Source of the DNA: Heyndrickxia sporothermodurans
GTDB lineage: Bacteria > Bacillota > Bacilli > Bacillales > Bacillaceae_C
DNA length: 64,000 nt
NCBI GenBank assembly: GCA_016756695.1
Contig: CP066701.1
Span: 2,810,001 to 2,874,000 of the forward strand
Direction: 5' to 3'
Shown in pieces: positions 1 through 8,990 of this stretch (the first letter of the stretch is position 1; every line of letters begins with the position of its first letter). The position numbers and the translations under genes were made by a program. The notes below the pieces were generated by a model, which saw nothing but the letters and a program-made list of their open reading frames with translations, was not told the origin of the DNA and ran no database searches.

Positions 1-1562
1 TTAAATCAAAAAGCGATCTTGAACGAACAGATTTAGCGAAAAATAAAACAGGTGTGTTTACTGGTGCATACGCAATTAATCCTGTGAATAATGAAAAAAT
101 GCCAATCTGGATCGCAGATTATGTGCTTATGAGCTATGGAACAGGAGCGATTATGGCGGTTCCTGCACATGATGAAAGGGATTATGAATTTGCAAAAAAA
201 TTCGGGCTTGAAATAAAAGCCGTTCTTTCCGGTGGTGACATCGAGAAGGAAGCATACACAGGTGATGGTGAACATATTAATTCAGAATTCCTCGATGGTC
301 TTAACAAACAAGAAGCAATTGAAAAAATGATTGCGTGGCTTGAAGAAAAAAATGTGGGAACGAAGAAAGTAACCTATCGCCTTCGTGACTGGTTATTTAG
401 CCGTCAACGTTATTGGGGGGAACCAATTCCTATTATTCATTGGGAAGATGGGACAATGACACCAGTGCCTGAAGATGAACTTCCGTTAACTCTTCCGGTA
501 ACAAAGGAAATTAAGCCATCTGGTACAGGGGAATCACCTTTAGCAAATATTGCCGACTGGGTAAATGTTGAAGATCCCGCTTCCGGTAAGAAAGGTAGAC
601 GTGAAACGAATACGATGCCGCAATGGGCTGGAAGCAGCTGGTATTTCTTGCGCTATATTGATCCTAAAAATGATAAAGCAATTGCAGATTTTGATAAATT
701 AAAAAAATGGTTGCCAGTAGATATTTATATAGGTGGTCAGGAACATGCAGTACTCCACCTATTGTATGCAAGATTTTGGCATAAATTTTTGTACGATATC
801 GGTGTAGTACCTACGAAAGAACCATTCCAAAAGCTATTTAACCAAGGAATGATTCTAGGCGAAAATAATGAAAAAATGAGTAAATCAAAAGGGAATGTCG
901 TCAACCCTGATAAAATCATAGATAGTCATGGCGCAGATACGCTACGCCTTTATGAAATGTTTATGGGTCCATTAGATGCATCGATTGCCTGGTCGACAAA
1001 TGGATTAGACGGTGCAAGAAGATTCCTTGACCGTATCTGGAGATTGTTAGTCGATGAAGATGGCCAAATCTCTAATAAAGTTCAAACCGGTAATAGTGAA
1101 GTTCTTGAAAAAGTATACCATCAAACCGTTAAGAAAGTTACAGAAGACTACGAAAACTTAGGTTTTAATACTGCTATTTCGCAAATGATGGTATTTATCA
1201 ATGATGCATACAAAGTGGATGTTTTACCAAAAGCGTATATTGAAGGATTTGTTAAATTACTTTCACCGATCTGTCCACATATTTCAGAAGAACTTTGGAG
1301 TAAACTAGGTCATAGTGAAACAATTTCATACGAACCATGGCCAACATATGACGAATCAAAACTAGTTGATTCAGAGGTTGAAATCGTTATTCAGCTAAAT
1401 GGAAAAGTTCGTTCAAAAATGATGGTTTCTCGTGAAATCACTCGTGAACAGCTAGAATCAGAAGTAATGAATGATGCTAAAGTAAAAGAATTAATTGAAG
1501 GGAAAATGGTCCGAAAAGTGATAGCCGTTCCCGGAAAGCTCGTAAATATTGTTGCGAACTAA
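1..1562 (+). CDS. leuS: leucyl-tRNA synthetase (3' part, start outside window)
   Basis: Class I aminoacyl-tRNA synthetase that charges tRNA-Leu in the cytoplasm. The open frame runs in from the left edge, so about 520 C-terminal residues of an enzyme usually a little over 800 long are present. The partial CP1 editing domain contains the dipeptide-rich [15 protein letters not shown] stretch. The catalytic lysine loop reads KMSKSKGN (about 873-896), followed by the anticodon-binding helical domain and the small C-terminal domain ending in a basic region (GKVRSK). The frame has no interruption, and a strong terminator follows the stop codon. Identification is secure from the motifs; the upstream leader, if any, lies outside the window. 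Confidence 0.97.
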   Translation, partial: KSKSDLERTDLAKNKTGVFTGAYAINPVNNEKMPIWIADYVLMSYGTGAIMAVPAHDERDYEFAKKFGLEIKAVLSGGDIEKEAYTGDGEHINSEFLDGLNKQEAIEKMIAWLEEKNVGTKKVTYRLRDWLFSRQRYWGEPIPIIHWEDGTMTPVPEDELPLTLPVTKEIKPSGTGESPLANIADWVNVEDPASGKKGRRETNTMPQWAGSSWYFLRYIDPKNDKAIADFDKLKKWLPVDIYIGGQEHAVLHLLYARFWHKFLYDIGVVPTKEPFQKLFNQGMILGENNEKMSKSKGNVVNPDKIIDSHGADTLRLYEMFMGPLDASIAWSTNGLDGARRFLDRIWRLLVDEDGQISNKVQTGNSEVLEKVYHQTVKKVTEDYENLGFNTAISQMMVFINDAYKVDVLPKAYIEGFVKLLSPICPHISEELWSKLGHSETISYEPWPTYDESKLVDSEVEIVIQLNGKVRSKMMVSREITREQLESEVMNDAKVKELIEGKMVRKVIAVPGKLVNIVAN

Positions 1563-1623
1563 CTAAAATAGCGGATAAAGCGGTATATTTATCCAAATAA
1601 AAATTTTTATTCTTTGAAATTCT

Positions 1624-1666
1624 ACATGCAGACCCTTATAAATGAAGGGTTCTGCATGTTTTTTTG
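1624..1666 (+). terminator. Rho-independent terminator of leuS
   Basis: A hairpin with arms ACATGCAGACCCTT and AAGGGTTCTGCATGT (one bulge) is followed directly by a run of seven T, 60 bases after the leuS stop codon. Confidence 0.85.
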
Positions 1667-1784
1667 TTTGCAAAAAATTCCGTATTATAATACAAAATTT
1701 TCTGTATGTCAATTCTATCTAAAAAATTATTTATCGGTTATTGTAAAAAAAGGTTCATAATTGACATTTAGGGGGAGCAAGAAT

Positions 1785-2924
1785 TTGAAAAGAATTTTAT
1801 TATTCATTGCAGCAATTTTTCTTTGTTTTACGGTTTTACCGAAAGTAAGTTTTGCAGCACCAAATAAAGCGGAGCTTCAAACATATTTAGAAAGTATCGG
1901 GATGACTGAAAAAGAGCTAAATGAGCATTTGGAGTATTTTTACAATACATCGATTAAATCTTTTTCAACTATAAACGATATTAAAAAACTAGTAGGTGAG
2001 CCGCTTACAGAAAATAATTTGCAAAAATTGATTAAGAAATATGAGTTTAAAGATGAAACGGATGTTAAGAACTTTTTAGTTAAAAATGGGGAAATGGGTA
2101 AAACCGACAATATTTATGATGTTTATCATTTTACCAATGCCCTTGATGATGCTGTTTCTTTCTATATTGGAACACCAATAACAGATAAAAACCTAAAAGA
2201 ATTATTGAAAGAGTATGATATGACATACGATGAAATGGTCAATTTATTGAAGAGTAATGGTGATTCAATTGATAACTATGAATTCATTGAGGATCTTGAA
2301 GATGCACTTATCTCTTATTCAGATGATTCGATATCAGATATCTTTTCCGATATTTTTGATAAAGTTGGCCTTACTGATGAGGAAGTAGGGAATTTACTTA
2401 ATCATTTTATGTCCCTTAAGTTGGATGAAAATGTAGAAAATAAGCTAAATAAATTATCGGAACGTATGATGGCCATTGGAGACTTTGAAAGTAAATCGGA
2501 TTTATCGGAAAAGGAAATAAACGAAATCGTAAATGTTTATCAAGAAATGCTTAACATATTTAAATTAAATACTAAATTTTATTTAGTGAAAGGTTCCGAT
2601 AAAAAGCCGATTTCATTGAATGAACTAGCTCAATTAACTTCAACAAATGGATATAATTTATTAATCGAAATTTATGATAATAATGGCAAATTATTAGCTG
2701 ACTTAATTTTAACTCCTGATATGTTTGGTTCGGAACTAATTAAAGATACAGCTGAAAAGGTCAAAAAGGTTGAAAAAGCTATTACAACACCTATGAAAAA
2801 AACAGTTAGAGGCGGTAAGTTACCAAATACTGCTGGACATTATGGAGATTATTTATTAGGTGGACTATTATTATTGGCAATGGGCATATTTTTGTTCCGT
2901 AGGTGGCGATCAATAAATATATGA
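1785..2924 (+). CDS. processed acidic surface protein with LPNTA sorting signal
   Basis: Secreted, wall-anchored protein of about 379 residues. A TTG start at 1785 is chosen because a GGGGG ribosome-binding site lies 9-10 bases upstream and it gives a clean signal peptide (KR, hydrophobic core, cleavage near SFAA). The body is strongly acidic and helical, with four related stretches of the pattern x-Y/G-x-T-x-x-E-x-x-x-L-L in the first 200 residues. The C terminus has LPNTA (about residue 346), a hydrophobic segment and a basic RRWR tail, which is a classic sortase signal. The next gene is a sortase overlapping by four bases (ATGA). The family resembles the acidic LPXTA proteins described in Bacillus; its function is unknown. 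Confidence 0.85.
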   Translation: MKRILLFIAAIFLCFTVLPKVSFAAPNKAELQTYLESIGMTEKELNEHLEYFYNTSIKSFSTINDIKKLVGEPLTENNLQKLIKKYEFKDETDVKNFLVKNGEMGKTDNIYDVYHFTNALDDAVSFYIGTPITDKNLKELLKEYDMTYDEMVNLLKSNGDSIDNYEFIEDLEDALISYSDDSISDIFSDIFDKVGLTDEEVGNLLNHFMSLKLDENVENKLNKLSERMMAIGDFESKSDLSEKEINEIVNVYQEMLNIFKLNTKFYLVKGSDKKPISLNELAQLTSTNGYNLLIEIYDNNGKLLADLILTPDMFGSELIKDTAEKVKKVEKAITTPMKKTVRGGKLPNTAGHYGDYLLGGLLLLAMGIFLFRRWRSINI

Positions 2925-3499
2925 AAGTAACAAAAAAACGAGTATACTTCGCTTGTTGTATCGGAGTAATAGTCGCGGGATTATTGATGATAAGTATAAA
3001 TGGCTATAAATTATTAAAACCCGAAGCTTCGGAGAAGAAATTTGTTGCGCAGAAAAAGCCCTTTCACTTGAAAACAGCTGAACCACTATACAAAAGGGCG
3101 CCTGTTAAAGGGGAAATAATCGGTCAATTAATCATTCCGAAAATCAATGCGGATTTACAAATATATGAAGGTGCAGACGAAGACGAACTGGAAAAAGGTG
3201 TTGGACATTTTTCTCAAAGTGTCTTGCCAGGTGAAAAAGATAATTCAGTATTATCAGGTCATCGAGATACCGTGTTTCGAAAGCTTGGACAAATGAAAAA
3301 AAACGACATATTAATTGTAAAAACAAACGCGGGACAATTTAAGTATAAAATTAAAAAAACGAGAATTGTTGATGCAGATGATCGCACAGTTATTGTACCA
3401 AAGCCAAGAGCGACATTAACCGTGACCACCTGCTACCCATTTAACTTTATTGGCGATGCACCACAACGGTTTATTATAGAGGCTGTTTTAATACACTAA
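2921..3499 (+). CDS. class D sortase
   Basis: Membrane-anchored cysteine transpeptidase that should attach the LPNTA protein encoded just upstream to the cell wall. There is one N-terminal membrane segment (about residues 7-25), then the sortase barrel. Catalytic residues are visible: His in SGHRDTVFR, Cys in TLTVTTCYPF and Arg in APQRFII. An ATG at 2921 overlaps the stop codon of the upstream gene (ATGA) and suggests translational coupling; a GTG at 2903 in the same frame is an alternative start. Its length of about 192 residues and TLTVTTCYPF motif fit class D. LPNTA is also the motif recognised by the sporulation-linked class D sortase SrtC of B. anthracis, so specificity for the neighbour is a reasonable inference. 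Confidence 0.9.
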   Translation: MKVTKKRVYFACCIGVIVAGLLMISINGYKLLKPEASEKKFVAQKKPFHLKTAEPLYKRAPVKGEIIGQLIIPKINADLQIYEGADEDELEKGVGHFSQSVLPGEKDNSVLSGHRDTVFRKLGQMKKNDILIVKTNAGQFKYKIKKTRIVDADDRTVIVPKPRATLTVTTCYPFNFIGDAPQRFIIEAVLIH

Positions 3500-3582
3500 G
3501 TAAGGCATCAAAAATATGTATTTCCTTTCTATGATGATATAATGGTGAAAGTATAATAACAGAAAAGAAAGGAAGACAATCA

Positions 3583-3897
3583 ATGAGTGATTTTCGTACA
3601 ATTACACCGGATGAGTTAAAGGACAAGCTAAATAAAGGTGAAAAGTTAAATCTAATTGATGTTCGTGAACATGATGAGGTTGCTGAAGGAATGATTGAAC
3701 AAGCTAAACATATCCCGATGGGCGAAATTCCTGATTCACTTGATCAATTAGACAAAAATAAAGAATATATAATGATATGCCGATCTGGTGGCCGAAGCGG
3801 CCGTGTATGCGAATATCTTCATCAAAATGGCTATAAAGTCATTAATATGGAAGGCGGCATGCTGAACTGGACAGGAGAAACAAAGCCGAAGCTATAA
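3583..3897 (+). CDS. ytwF: single-domain rhodanese-like protein
   Basis: Small cytoplasmic sulfurtransferase-type protein of 104 residues. One rhodanese domain fills the protein, beginning with the typical ITPDEL and IDVREHDE motifs, and its active-site loop is CRSGGRSG, with the cysteine that carries persulfide. An AGAAAGGAAG ribosome-binding site precedes the ATG. In B. subtilis ytwF also lies beside leuS, so the name rests on sequence and position. The physiological sulfur acceptor is not known. Confidence 0.9.
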   Translation: MSDFRTITPDELKDKLNKGEKLNLIDVREHDEVAEGMIEQAKHIPMGEIPDSLDQLDKNKEYIMICRSGGRSGRVCEYLHQNGYKVINMEGGMLNWTGETKPKL

Positions 3898-3904
3898 ATT
3901 TAAT

Positions 3905-3940
3905 GAGCCGACTAAACACATGTTTAGTTGGCTTTTTTTT
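3905..3940 (+). terminator. Rho-independent terminator of ytwF
   Basis: Stem AGCCGACTAAAC / GTTTAGTTGGCT around a short loop, followed by eight or more T, immediately downstream of ytwF. Confidence 0.88.
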
Positions 3941-3980
3941 TAAGGCCGAAGCGGTTTTGTGAATTTATTGTGTCCGATGT

Positions 3981-4113
3981 TCGGAAAGAAGAGAAGCGGT
4001 TCGATGTGGAAGGCAAATGTAAGTCTATGGGTCCGGAAAGAGGAGAAGCGGTCCGATGAGGAAGTCAAGCGTAAGTCTATGGGTCCGAAAAGAAGAGAAG
4101 CCGTCCGATGGCT
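3981..4113 (+). repeat. three degenerate direct repeats, 52-bp period
   Basis: Units begin at 3981, 4033 and 4085. The first two share about 45 of 52 positions, including GAGAAGCGGT, CGATG, GTAAGTCTATGGGT. The third is cut off after about 29 bases. The stretch is purine-rich, has no convincing reading frame and fills the gap between the ytwF terminator and cse60. The remaining bases up to 4268 show only the cse60 ribosome-binding site (GGAGAGGAAG). Confidence 0.75.
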
Positions 4114-4268
4114 CCATAATCATTGCATCTAATCGTTATTTTTTGTATGTCACTATAAATTCAACACAGTTAGAACATGTAATTCCTATTTTTAATTTAT
4201 GCGGAATGTTTTGAAAATTATCCTTTCTGTCTAGAATAGTAGTAACTAGATGGAGAGGAAGATAAAAA

Positions 4269-4451
4269 ATGATCCAAGTAAAATTGTTTGATTATGAGCA
4301 TGAAAAAGATTTAGAAGCGGATGTTAATCTATTTTTAAAAGATATTGAGGAAAATAAATTATTAGATATTAAGTATCATGTAGCAGTTACTTCAGAGGAT
4401 GAAGACGAACAAATTTATTGTTTCAGTGCTATGGTTTTATACAGAAAATAA
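4269..4451 (+). CDS. cse60: sporulation protein Cse60-like
   Basis: A 60-residue acidic protein containing VKLFDYEHEKDLE and DIKYHVAVTSEDEDEQIYCF-type stretches that match the short Cse60 (YteV) family, known in B. subtilis as a sigma-E dependent mother-cell gene of unknown biochemical role. A strong ribosome-binding site (GGAGAGGAAG) precedes the ATG. It lies tail-to-tail with ytfP, as in B. subtilis. I could not see a convincing sigma-E promoter. The assignment relies on length, sequence pattern and neighbourhood. Confidence 0.75.
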   Translation: MIQVKLFDYEHEKDLEADVNLFLKDIEENKLLDIKYHVAVTSEDEDEQIYCFSAMVLYRK

Positions 4452-4475
4452 ACGGAGTCCTAATTGGACTCCGTT
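4451..4475. terminator. bidirectional hairpin between cse60 and ytfP
   Basis: Perfect 10-bp stem AACGGAGTCC / GGACTCCGTT with a four-base loop. It overlaps the stop codon of ytfP. Read on the minus strand it is followed by TATTTT, so it probably terminates ytfP; the T-run on the plus side is weak. Confidence 0.65.
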
Positions 4476-5731
4476 ACTATATTTGCTGCGTTCATTCCTG
4501 CTAATCTTCCTGTTACTAATGCCGAGGTTATATTATATCCTCCCGTGTATCCGTAAATATCCAATACTTCCCCGCAGAAATAAAGACCTTGAACAAATTT
4601 TGAAGCCATTGTTTTTGGCTCGATTTCCTTGACTGAAACTCCTCCACCAGTGACAAACGCCTTTTCTAATGGAAGTGTCCCGTTAACTTTAAATTGAAAT
4701 TGTTTGCATGCCTTTGCAAAGTTTCTTAATTGATCCGTAGAAATAGTAGTGCCTTGTGAATCAGGAGAGATATCGTTTTGTTCGAATAAAAACAGTAAAT
4801 AACGCTCAGGTACAATTCCTTTTAACGAATTTTTTATTGCTTTTTTTGGCTCGTCTTTTACTAACTTCATTACTTTCTGAAATAATTCTTCTTCATTTAA
4901 TGACGGAATAGCATCAATATTCATTGTTACATGTTTCAAGTTCCATTTTTTCATTGCTTTCACAACAAACTGGCTACATCTTAAAACAGCCGGACCGGAA
5001 ATTCCAAAATGGGTAAAGATCATGTCCATTTGATGTGTAATTAATGGTTTCCCTTTAGGATTTAATACACTAACTGCAACATCTCTTAATGACAATCCTT
5101 GTAATGTCTTTGCTTTGATAAAGGGCTCTTCCGATGTTACGGGTACTTCTGTTGGAAAAAGCTCGGAAATGGTATGACCAGCCTTTTCGGCCCATGGAAA
5201 GCCGTCACCGGTCGAACCTGTATGGGGAACGGACTTACCTCCAACAGCAATGACAACTGAATGCGTCGTAAGCATACTCCCATCCATTAACTCAACACTT
5301 TCAACTGCTCCATTAGAAAAATGTAGATCTTTAACAGTCGTATTCGTCCGAATTTCTACATCTAATTCTGCTAAGCGTCTAAGTAATGCATCAACGACAG
5401 ACTGTGCCTTATTAGATACCGGAAACATTCGTCCATGATCTTCTTCCTTTAGTTCAATGCCTAATTTTTCAAAAAAACGGATAATGTCTTCATTATTAAA
5501 AATGGAGAACGCACTATATAAAAATCTTCCGTTGCCAGGAATATGCTTAACGATTTCATCGATAGGCAGCCGATTCGTTACGTTGCATCTTCCACCGCCA
5601 GATATCGCAAGCTTGCGCCCTAGCTTATTTCCTTTATCAATTAATAAAACTTTTGCCTTTTTTTCACCTGCTGCAATGGAAGCCATTAATCCAGATGGCC
5701 CTCCACCGATAATAATTACATCGTACGTCAT
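4460..5731 (-). CDS. ytfP: NAD(P)/FAD-dependent oxidoreductase, HI0933/BaiN family
   Basis: Cytoplasmic flavoprotein of about 423 residues. The N-terminal Rossmann fold carries [10 protein letters not shown] for the FAD ADP moiety, followed by [16 protein letters not shown], the family's hallmark loop. A second nucleotide-contact region is near the C terminus (VTGGGVSV, then [14 protein letters not shown]). The start at 5731 is chosen because AAAGGTG lies 7-8 bases upstream and the Rossmann fold then begins at residue 4; a longer reading from 5794 adds 21 residues with no family match. The physiological substrate is unknown; related proteins include a bile-acid reductase and genes of unknown role. 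The neighbouring cse60 matches the B. subtilis order. Confidence 0.9.
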   Translation of the reverse strand: MTYDVIIIGGGPSGLMASIAAGEKKAKVLLIDKGNKLGRKLAISGGGRCNVTNRLPIDEIVKHIPGNGRFLYSAFSIFNNEDIIRFFEKLGIELKEEDHGRMFPVSNKAQSVVDALLRRLAELDVEIRTNTTVKDLHFSNGAVESVELMDGSMLTTHSVVIAVGGKSVPHTGSTGDGFPWAEKAGHTISELFPTEVPVTSEEPFIKAKTLQGLSLRDVAVSVLNPKGKPLITHQMDMIFTHFGISGPAVLRCSQFVVKAMKKWNLKHVTMNIDAIPSLNEEELFQKVMKLVKDEPKKAIKNSLKGIVPERYLLFLFEQNDISPDSQGTTISTDQLRNFAKACKQFQFKVNGTLPLEKAFVTGGGVSVKEIEPKTMASKFVQGLYFCGEVLDIYGYTGGYNITSALVTGRLAGMNAANIVTESN

Positions 5732-5859
5732 TACGAAACACCTTTTTCTGTCAAATTTCTGTATTAAAAAAAGAATTAACGAATAAATTGTCAATTTTTT
5801 AAGTAAGAGGTAAACTACATATTAGTGTGTAAATTAAATTTTATTGATTGAGGGATTAT

Positions 5860-7479
5860 ATGTCTTCAAAACTAATACGCGGTACGTTTATATTAACATT
5901 AGGAACGATTATATCAAAGATAATTGGATTGTTTTACGTTATTCCATTTCATGCTATTGTAGGAGGTTCCGAGCCGGAAGCACTATATCAATTTGGATAT
6001 GTACCTTATACGTTGTTTATCAGTATTGCCACAGCGGGTGTCCCACTTGCTGTATCAAAATATATCGCTAAATATAATGCTTTAGAGGAGTATGCAGTAG
6101 GACGAAAATTATTTAAATCAGGTATTTTATTAATGCTAATAACTGGGATTGTCAGTTTTTTAGTAATGTATGTATTTGCCCCTACATTCGCTGAGCTTAG
6201 CATGACGGGAGTAGAATCAAAAAAATTCTCAATCGAAGATGTAACAACGGTCATCCGTGCTGTAAGCTTTGCGTTAATTATTATTCCTGTAATGAGCTTA
6301 ATAAGGGGATATTTTCAAGGTCATCAATCAATGGGCCCATCAGCAGTTTCACAGGTTATTGAACAATTAGTTCGAATCGTATTTCTATTATTAGGGGCAT
6401 TTTTTGTCTTGCATGTTTTCCATGGAAAAATGGTTACTGCTATTAGTGTTGCAACATTTGCAGCATTTATTGGAGGCATTGCGAGTTTATTCGTGTTATT
6501 TTGGTATTGGAGAAAAAGAAAATCTCATTTTGATGAATTATTAAACTATGATAAAGGTACGATGCATGTTTCTTTAAGGGAAATGTATAAAGAAATTTTT
6601 ATCTATGCCCTGCCGTTTGTTTTTGTCGGTATTGCGAATTCACTTTATCAATATATTGATCAATTAACATTTAATCGAGGAATGGCTGCTATCGGAAAAG
6701 GAAAAGAGGCACTTGAAGCGATTGGAATTCTCAACTTCGATTCACATAAACTTGTCATCATCCCGGTATCACTTGCTACGTCATTTTCCTTAACACTTGT
6801 ACCACTCATTACTGAATCATTTGCTAAAGGAAGACGTTCTGAATTGGTACGTCAAGTTGATCAAACCTTTCAAGTTTTGTTATTTTTAACGGTTCCTGCA
6901 GCAATCGGTTTATCGTTGCTTGCACATCCGATTTTTACTGTATTTTATGAACCAAATAAATTAGGTACAGACGTATTAGGGCATTATGCGCCGGTTGCCA
7001 TTCTATTTGCTTTGTATTCTGTCACAGCGGCTATTTTACAAGGGATTAATGAACAAAGGTTTACTATATTAAGTCTATTAGTTGGTTTGTTGCTTAAATT
7101 AACTTTTAATATTCCATTAATCAAGCTTTTTGAAACTAACGGAGCGGTTTATGCAACAGTGCTAGGTTATTCAGCATCTATAATCATCAATCTTTTCGTC
7201 ATAAAAGTGTTTGCACAGTATCCATTTAAAACGATTTTTAGAAGAGCTATTTTAATTTTATTGATGAATGCGATTATGGCTGGAATTGTCATTATTGTTT
7301 ATAAACTTATCACGCTAGTATTAGTTCCTGATGCAAAGCTGCAAGCATTAATTATTACCATTATTTGTGGCGCAGTTGGTGCAATTGTTTATGGATATTT
7401 AGGATTAAGGTCGAAATTAGCTGAAAAATTATTTGGTTCTAGGATCAGTAGGATTAAATCAAGATTGCATATAGGATAG
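5860..7479 (+). CDS. murJ: lipid II flippase MurJ (YtgP), MOP superfamily
   Basis: Integral membrane protein of about 539 residues with roughly 14 hydrophobic segments. It belongs to the polysaccharide-transporter/MVF family; the B. subtilis orthologue YtgP was shown to be a lipid II flippase and renamed MurJ. The start at 5860 has GAGGGAT five bases upstream. The conserved opening (LIRGTFILTLGTIISKIIG) carries the family's first helix and a basic pre-membrane residue. It is close to the SpoVB family, but genome position beside ytfP and ytzG supports the MurJ/YtgP branch. A terminator-like hairpin separates it from ytzG. Confidence 0.85.
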   Translation: MSSKLIRGTFILTLGTIISKIIGLFYVIPFHAIVGGSEPEALYQFGYVPYTLFISIATAGVPLAVSKYIAKYNALEEYAVGRKLFKSGILLMLITGIVSFLVMYVFAPTFAELSMTGVESKKFSIEDVTTVIRAVSFALIIIPVMSLIRGYFQGHQSMGPSAVSQVIEQLVRIVFLLLGAFFVLHVFHGKMVTAISVATFAAFIGGIASLFVLFWYWRKRKSHFDELLNYDKGTMHVSLREMYKEIFIYALPFVFVGIANSLYQYIDQLTFNRGMAAIGKGKEALEAIGILNFDSHKLVIIPVSLATSFSLTLVPLITESFAKGRRSELVRQVDQTFQVLLFLTVPAAIGLSLLAHPIFTVFYEPNKLGTDVLGHYAPVAILFALYSVTAAILQGINEQRFTILSLLVGLLLKLTFNIPLIKLFETNGAVYATVLGYSASIIINLFVIKVFAQYPFKTIFRRAILILLMNAIMAGIVIIVYKLITLVLVPDAKLQALIITIICGAVGAIVYGYLGLRSKLAEKLFGSRISRIKSRLHIG

Positions 7480-7480
7480 A

Positions 7481-7508
7481 AAAAGGAGGTCATGAGTGGC
7501 CTCCTTTA
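7481..7508 (+). terminator. hairpin between murJ and ytzG
   Basis: Stem AAAGGAGG / CCTCCTTT with an eight-to-ten-base loop and a short T/A tail just after murJ. It may attenuate rather than fully end transcription, as ytzG starts 26 bases later. Confidence 0.55.
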
Positions 7509-7533
7509 AAAATAGGGATAAAGAGGTGTTAAA

Positions 7534-8256
7534 ATGAGAATGGATAAATTTCTAGCAAATGCGGGATTAGGTAGTAGAAAAGAAGTGAAACAGATTTTAA
7601 AGAAAAACATCGTTAAAGTAAATGGTGTAATTGTAAAGGATAGTAAAGCCCATATTGATCCTCAGCAAGACGAGGTGACCGTTAGAGGAGAGAAAGTCGA
7701 CTATAAGGAATACATTTACTTAATGATGAATAAACCTGCTGGTGTAATTTCAGCAACAGAGGATAAACATGATGAAACAGTTATCGACCTTTTAGAAGTG
7801 AATGATACGATATTAAATCCCTTTCCAGTTGGACGCTTAGATAAAGATACGGAAGGACTATTATTGCTAACGAATGATGGACAGCTTTCACATCAGCTGC
7901 TTTCACCAAAGAAACATGTACCAAAAACCTATTTTGCAGTAATTAAAGGTGAAGTGACTGATCAAGATATTTCTGCGTTCAGTAAAGGAGTAATACTGGA
8001 TGATGGCTACCATACGAAACCCGGAGAACTAGTTATTTTAAAATCCGGGATCCATTCTGATATTGAATTAACAATTATGGAAGGTAAATTTCATCAAGTG
8101 AAGCGGATGTTTGAAGCAGTTGGAAAAAAGGTCATTTATTTAAAAAGAATTTCGATGGGACCATTAGCTTTAGATGAAACACTTGAGTTAGGTGATTATC
8201 GTGAGCTTACTGAAGAGGAAGTTTTATTATTAAAGGAATACGAACCAAAAGCATAG
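7534..8256 (+). CDS. ytzG: 16S rRNA pseudouridine synthase, RsuA family
   Basis: RNA-modifying enzyme of 240 residues. An N-terminal S4 domain (MDKFLANAGLGSRKEVKQ) is followed by the RsuA/RluB catalytic domain. The signature GRLDKDTEGLLLLTNDG contains the catalytic aspartate at about residue 100, and GKFHQVKRMF is the conserved basic loop near the end. RsuA family members make pseudouridine at position 516 of 16S rRNA (E. coli numbering), the likely activity here. An AAAGAGGTG ribosome-binding site precedes the ATG at 7534; a second ATG two codons later could also serve. Confidence 0.9.
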   Translation: MRMDKFLANAGLGSRKEVKQILKKNIVKVNGVIVKDSKAHIDPQQDEVTVRGEKVDYKEYIYLMMNKPAGVISATEDKHDETVIDLLEVNDTILNPFPVGRLDKDTEGLLLLTNDGQLSHQLLSPKKHVPKTYFAVIKGEVTDQDISAFSKGVILDDGYHTKPGELVILKSGIHSDIELTIMEGKFHQVKRMFEAVGKKVIYLKRISMGPLALDETLELGDYRELTEEEVLLLKEYEPKA

Positions 8257-8290
8257 AAAGGAGCTGACAACTGAATGCAGCTCCTTTCTT
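8255..8290 (+). terminator. Rho-independent terminator of ytzG
   Basis: Perfect 12-bp stem AGAAAGGAGCTG / CAGCTCCTTTCT that overlaps the ytzG stop codon, followed by a T-rich stretch. Confidence 0.85.
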
Positions 8291-8313
8291 GTATATTTTA
8301 TTTAATTTTTTGC

Positions 8314-8535
8314 TTATGAAGACATCTTAACTCTCTTTTCTGTTGTTGTCCATTTCCCACGGTGTGGGCTTATGATTAAGTCATTGTATGCTAACACATT
8401 CAAATCTCTTTGAATGGTGCGAGGTGTGATGCCGAACTCTTCTACAATGTCCTGCGTTGTAACAGTCCCATTTTCTTTAATAAACATGTAGATAGATTTA
8501 ATTCGGGTTAGCATGCGATTTGTTGAAGGTTTCAA
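8314..8535 (-). CDS. ytzE: small DeoR-type helix-turn-helix protein
   Basis: A 73-residue protein consisting of little more than a winged-helix DNA-binding domain. The helix-turn-helix reads GTVTTQDIVEEFGITPRTIQ, followed by RDLNVLAYNDLI and a basic C-terminal tail. No sensor domain is present, so it is either a DNA-binding protein without ligand control or depends on a partner. B. subtilis YtzE is a similar stand-alone DeoR-type protein beside ytzG, which supports the name. Its targets are unknown. Confidence 0.8.
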   Translation of the reverse strand: MKPSTNRMLTRIKSIYMFIKENGTVTTQDIVEEFGITPRTIQRDLNVLAYNDLIISPHRGKWTTTEKRVKMSS

Positions 8536-8589
8536 AAAACCACTCCCTCATCTTTATTCCAAAGACCAAGTTACGGACGGCTTATTTAG

Positions 8590-8618
8590 TTGGATATTGG
8601 CCACAATACTTGTATGAT
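8590..8618 (+). promoter_or_regulatory. candidate sigma-A promoter in the ytzE-pepV gap
   Basis: TTGGAT and TATGAT are separated by 17 bases. The -10 lies inside a perfect palindrome, TTGTATGATTCATACAA (8610-8626). The only downstream plus-strand gene is pepV, which would give a leader of more than 350 bases. The rest of the 8536-8990 gap shows no convincing gene; a 61-codon frame at 8764-8949 lacks a ribosome-binding site and family features. Confidence 0.4.
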
Positions 8619-8990
8619 TCATACAAATAGTGATAATGAAACTCCAATATCGCTAGAAAAGATGTAATATTATCCGGACAGACAGCTCCTTTTTTCTGAA
8701 GGCAGATTTCATTTCGAAAAAAGCCTTATTGATTTTTATCATCTAAGATGTCAGACAATTACATTGTACACCTTCCTTTTTAATTTATCTAGGGATAGGA
8801 TTCAAAAATTTGTTTCGTTCCCTTTAATAATGTATATGAAAGGTATGTATAGATATTATAATTTTCAGATAACCATTTCTCAAATTGTGATAATTTCACG
8901 AAAAGATTTATTAAATGGAGGAAAAGGAGTAATATTAATTAAGGTATGAATAATTCGGAATACATAAAATTCCTTAATAGGAGTGATAAC

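Noticed and set aside
3981-4113. CRISPR array
   Set aside because: Units are directly adjacent, degenerate, and have no unique spacers; no cas genes nearby.
8764-8949. 61-codon open frame before pepV
   Set aside because: No ribosome-binding site, no recognisable domain, AT-rich noncoding composition; probably leader DNA.
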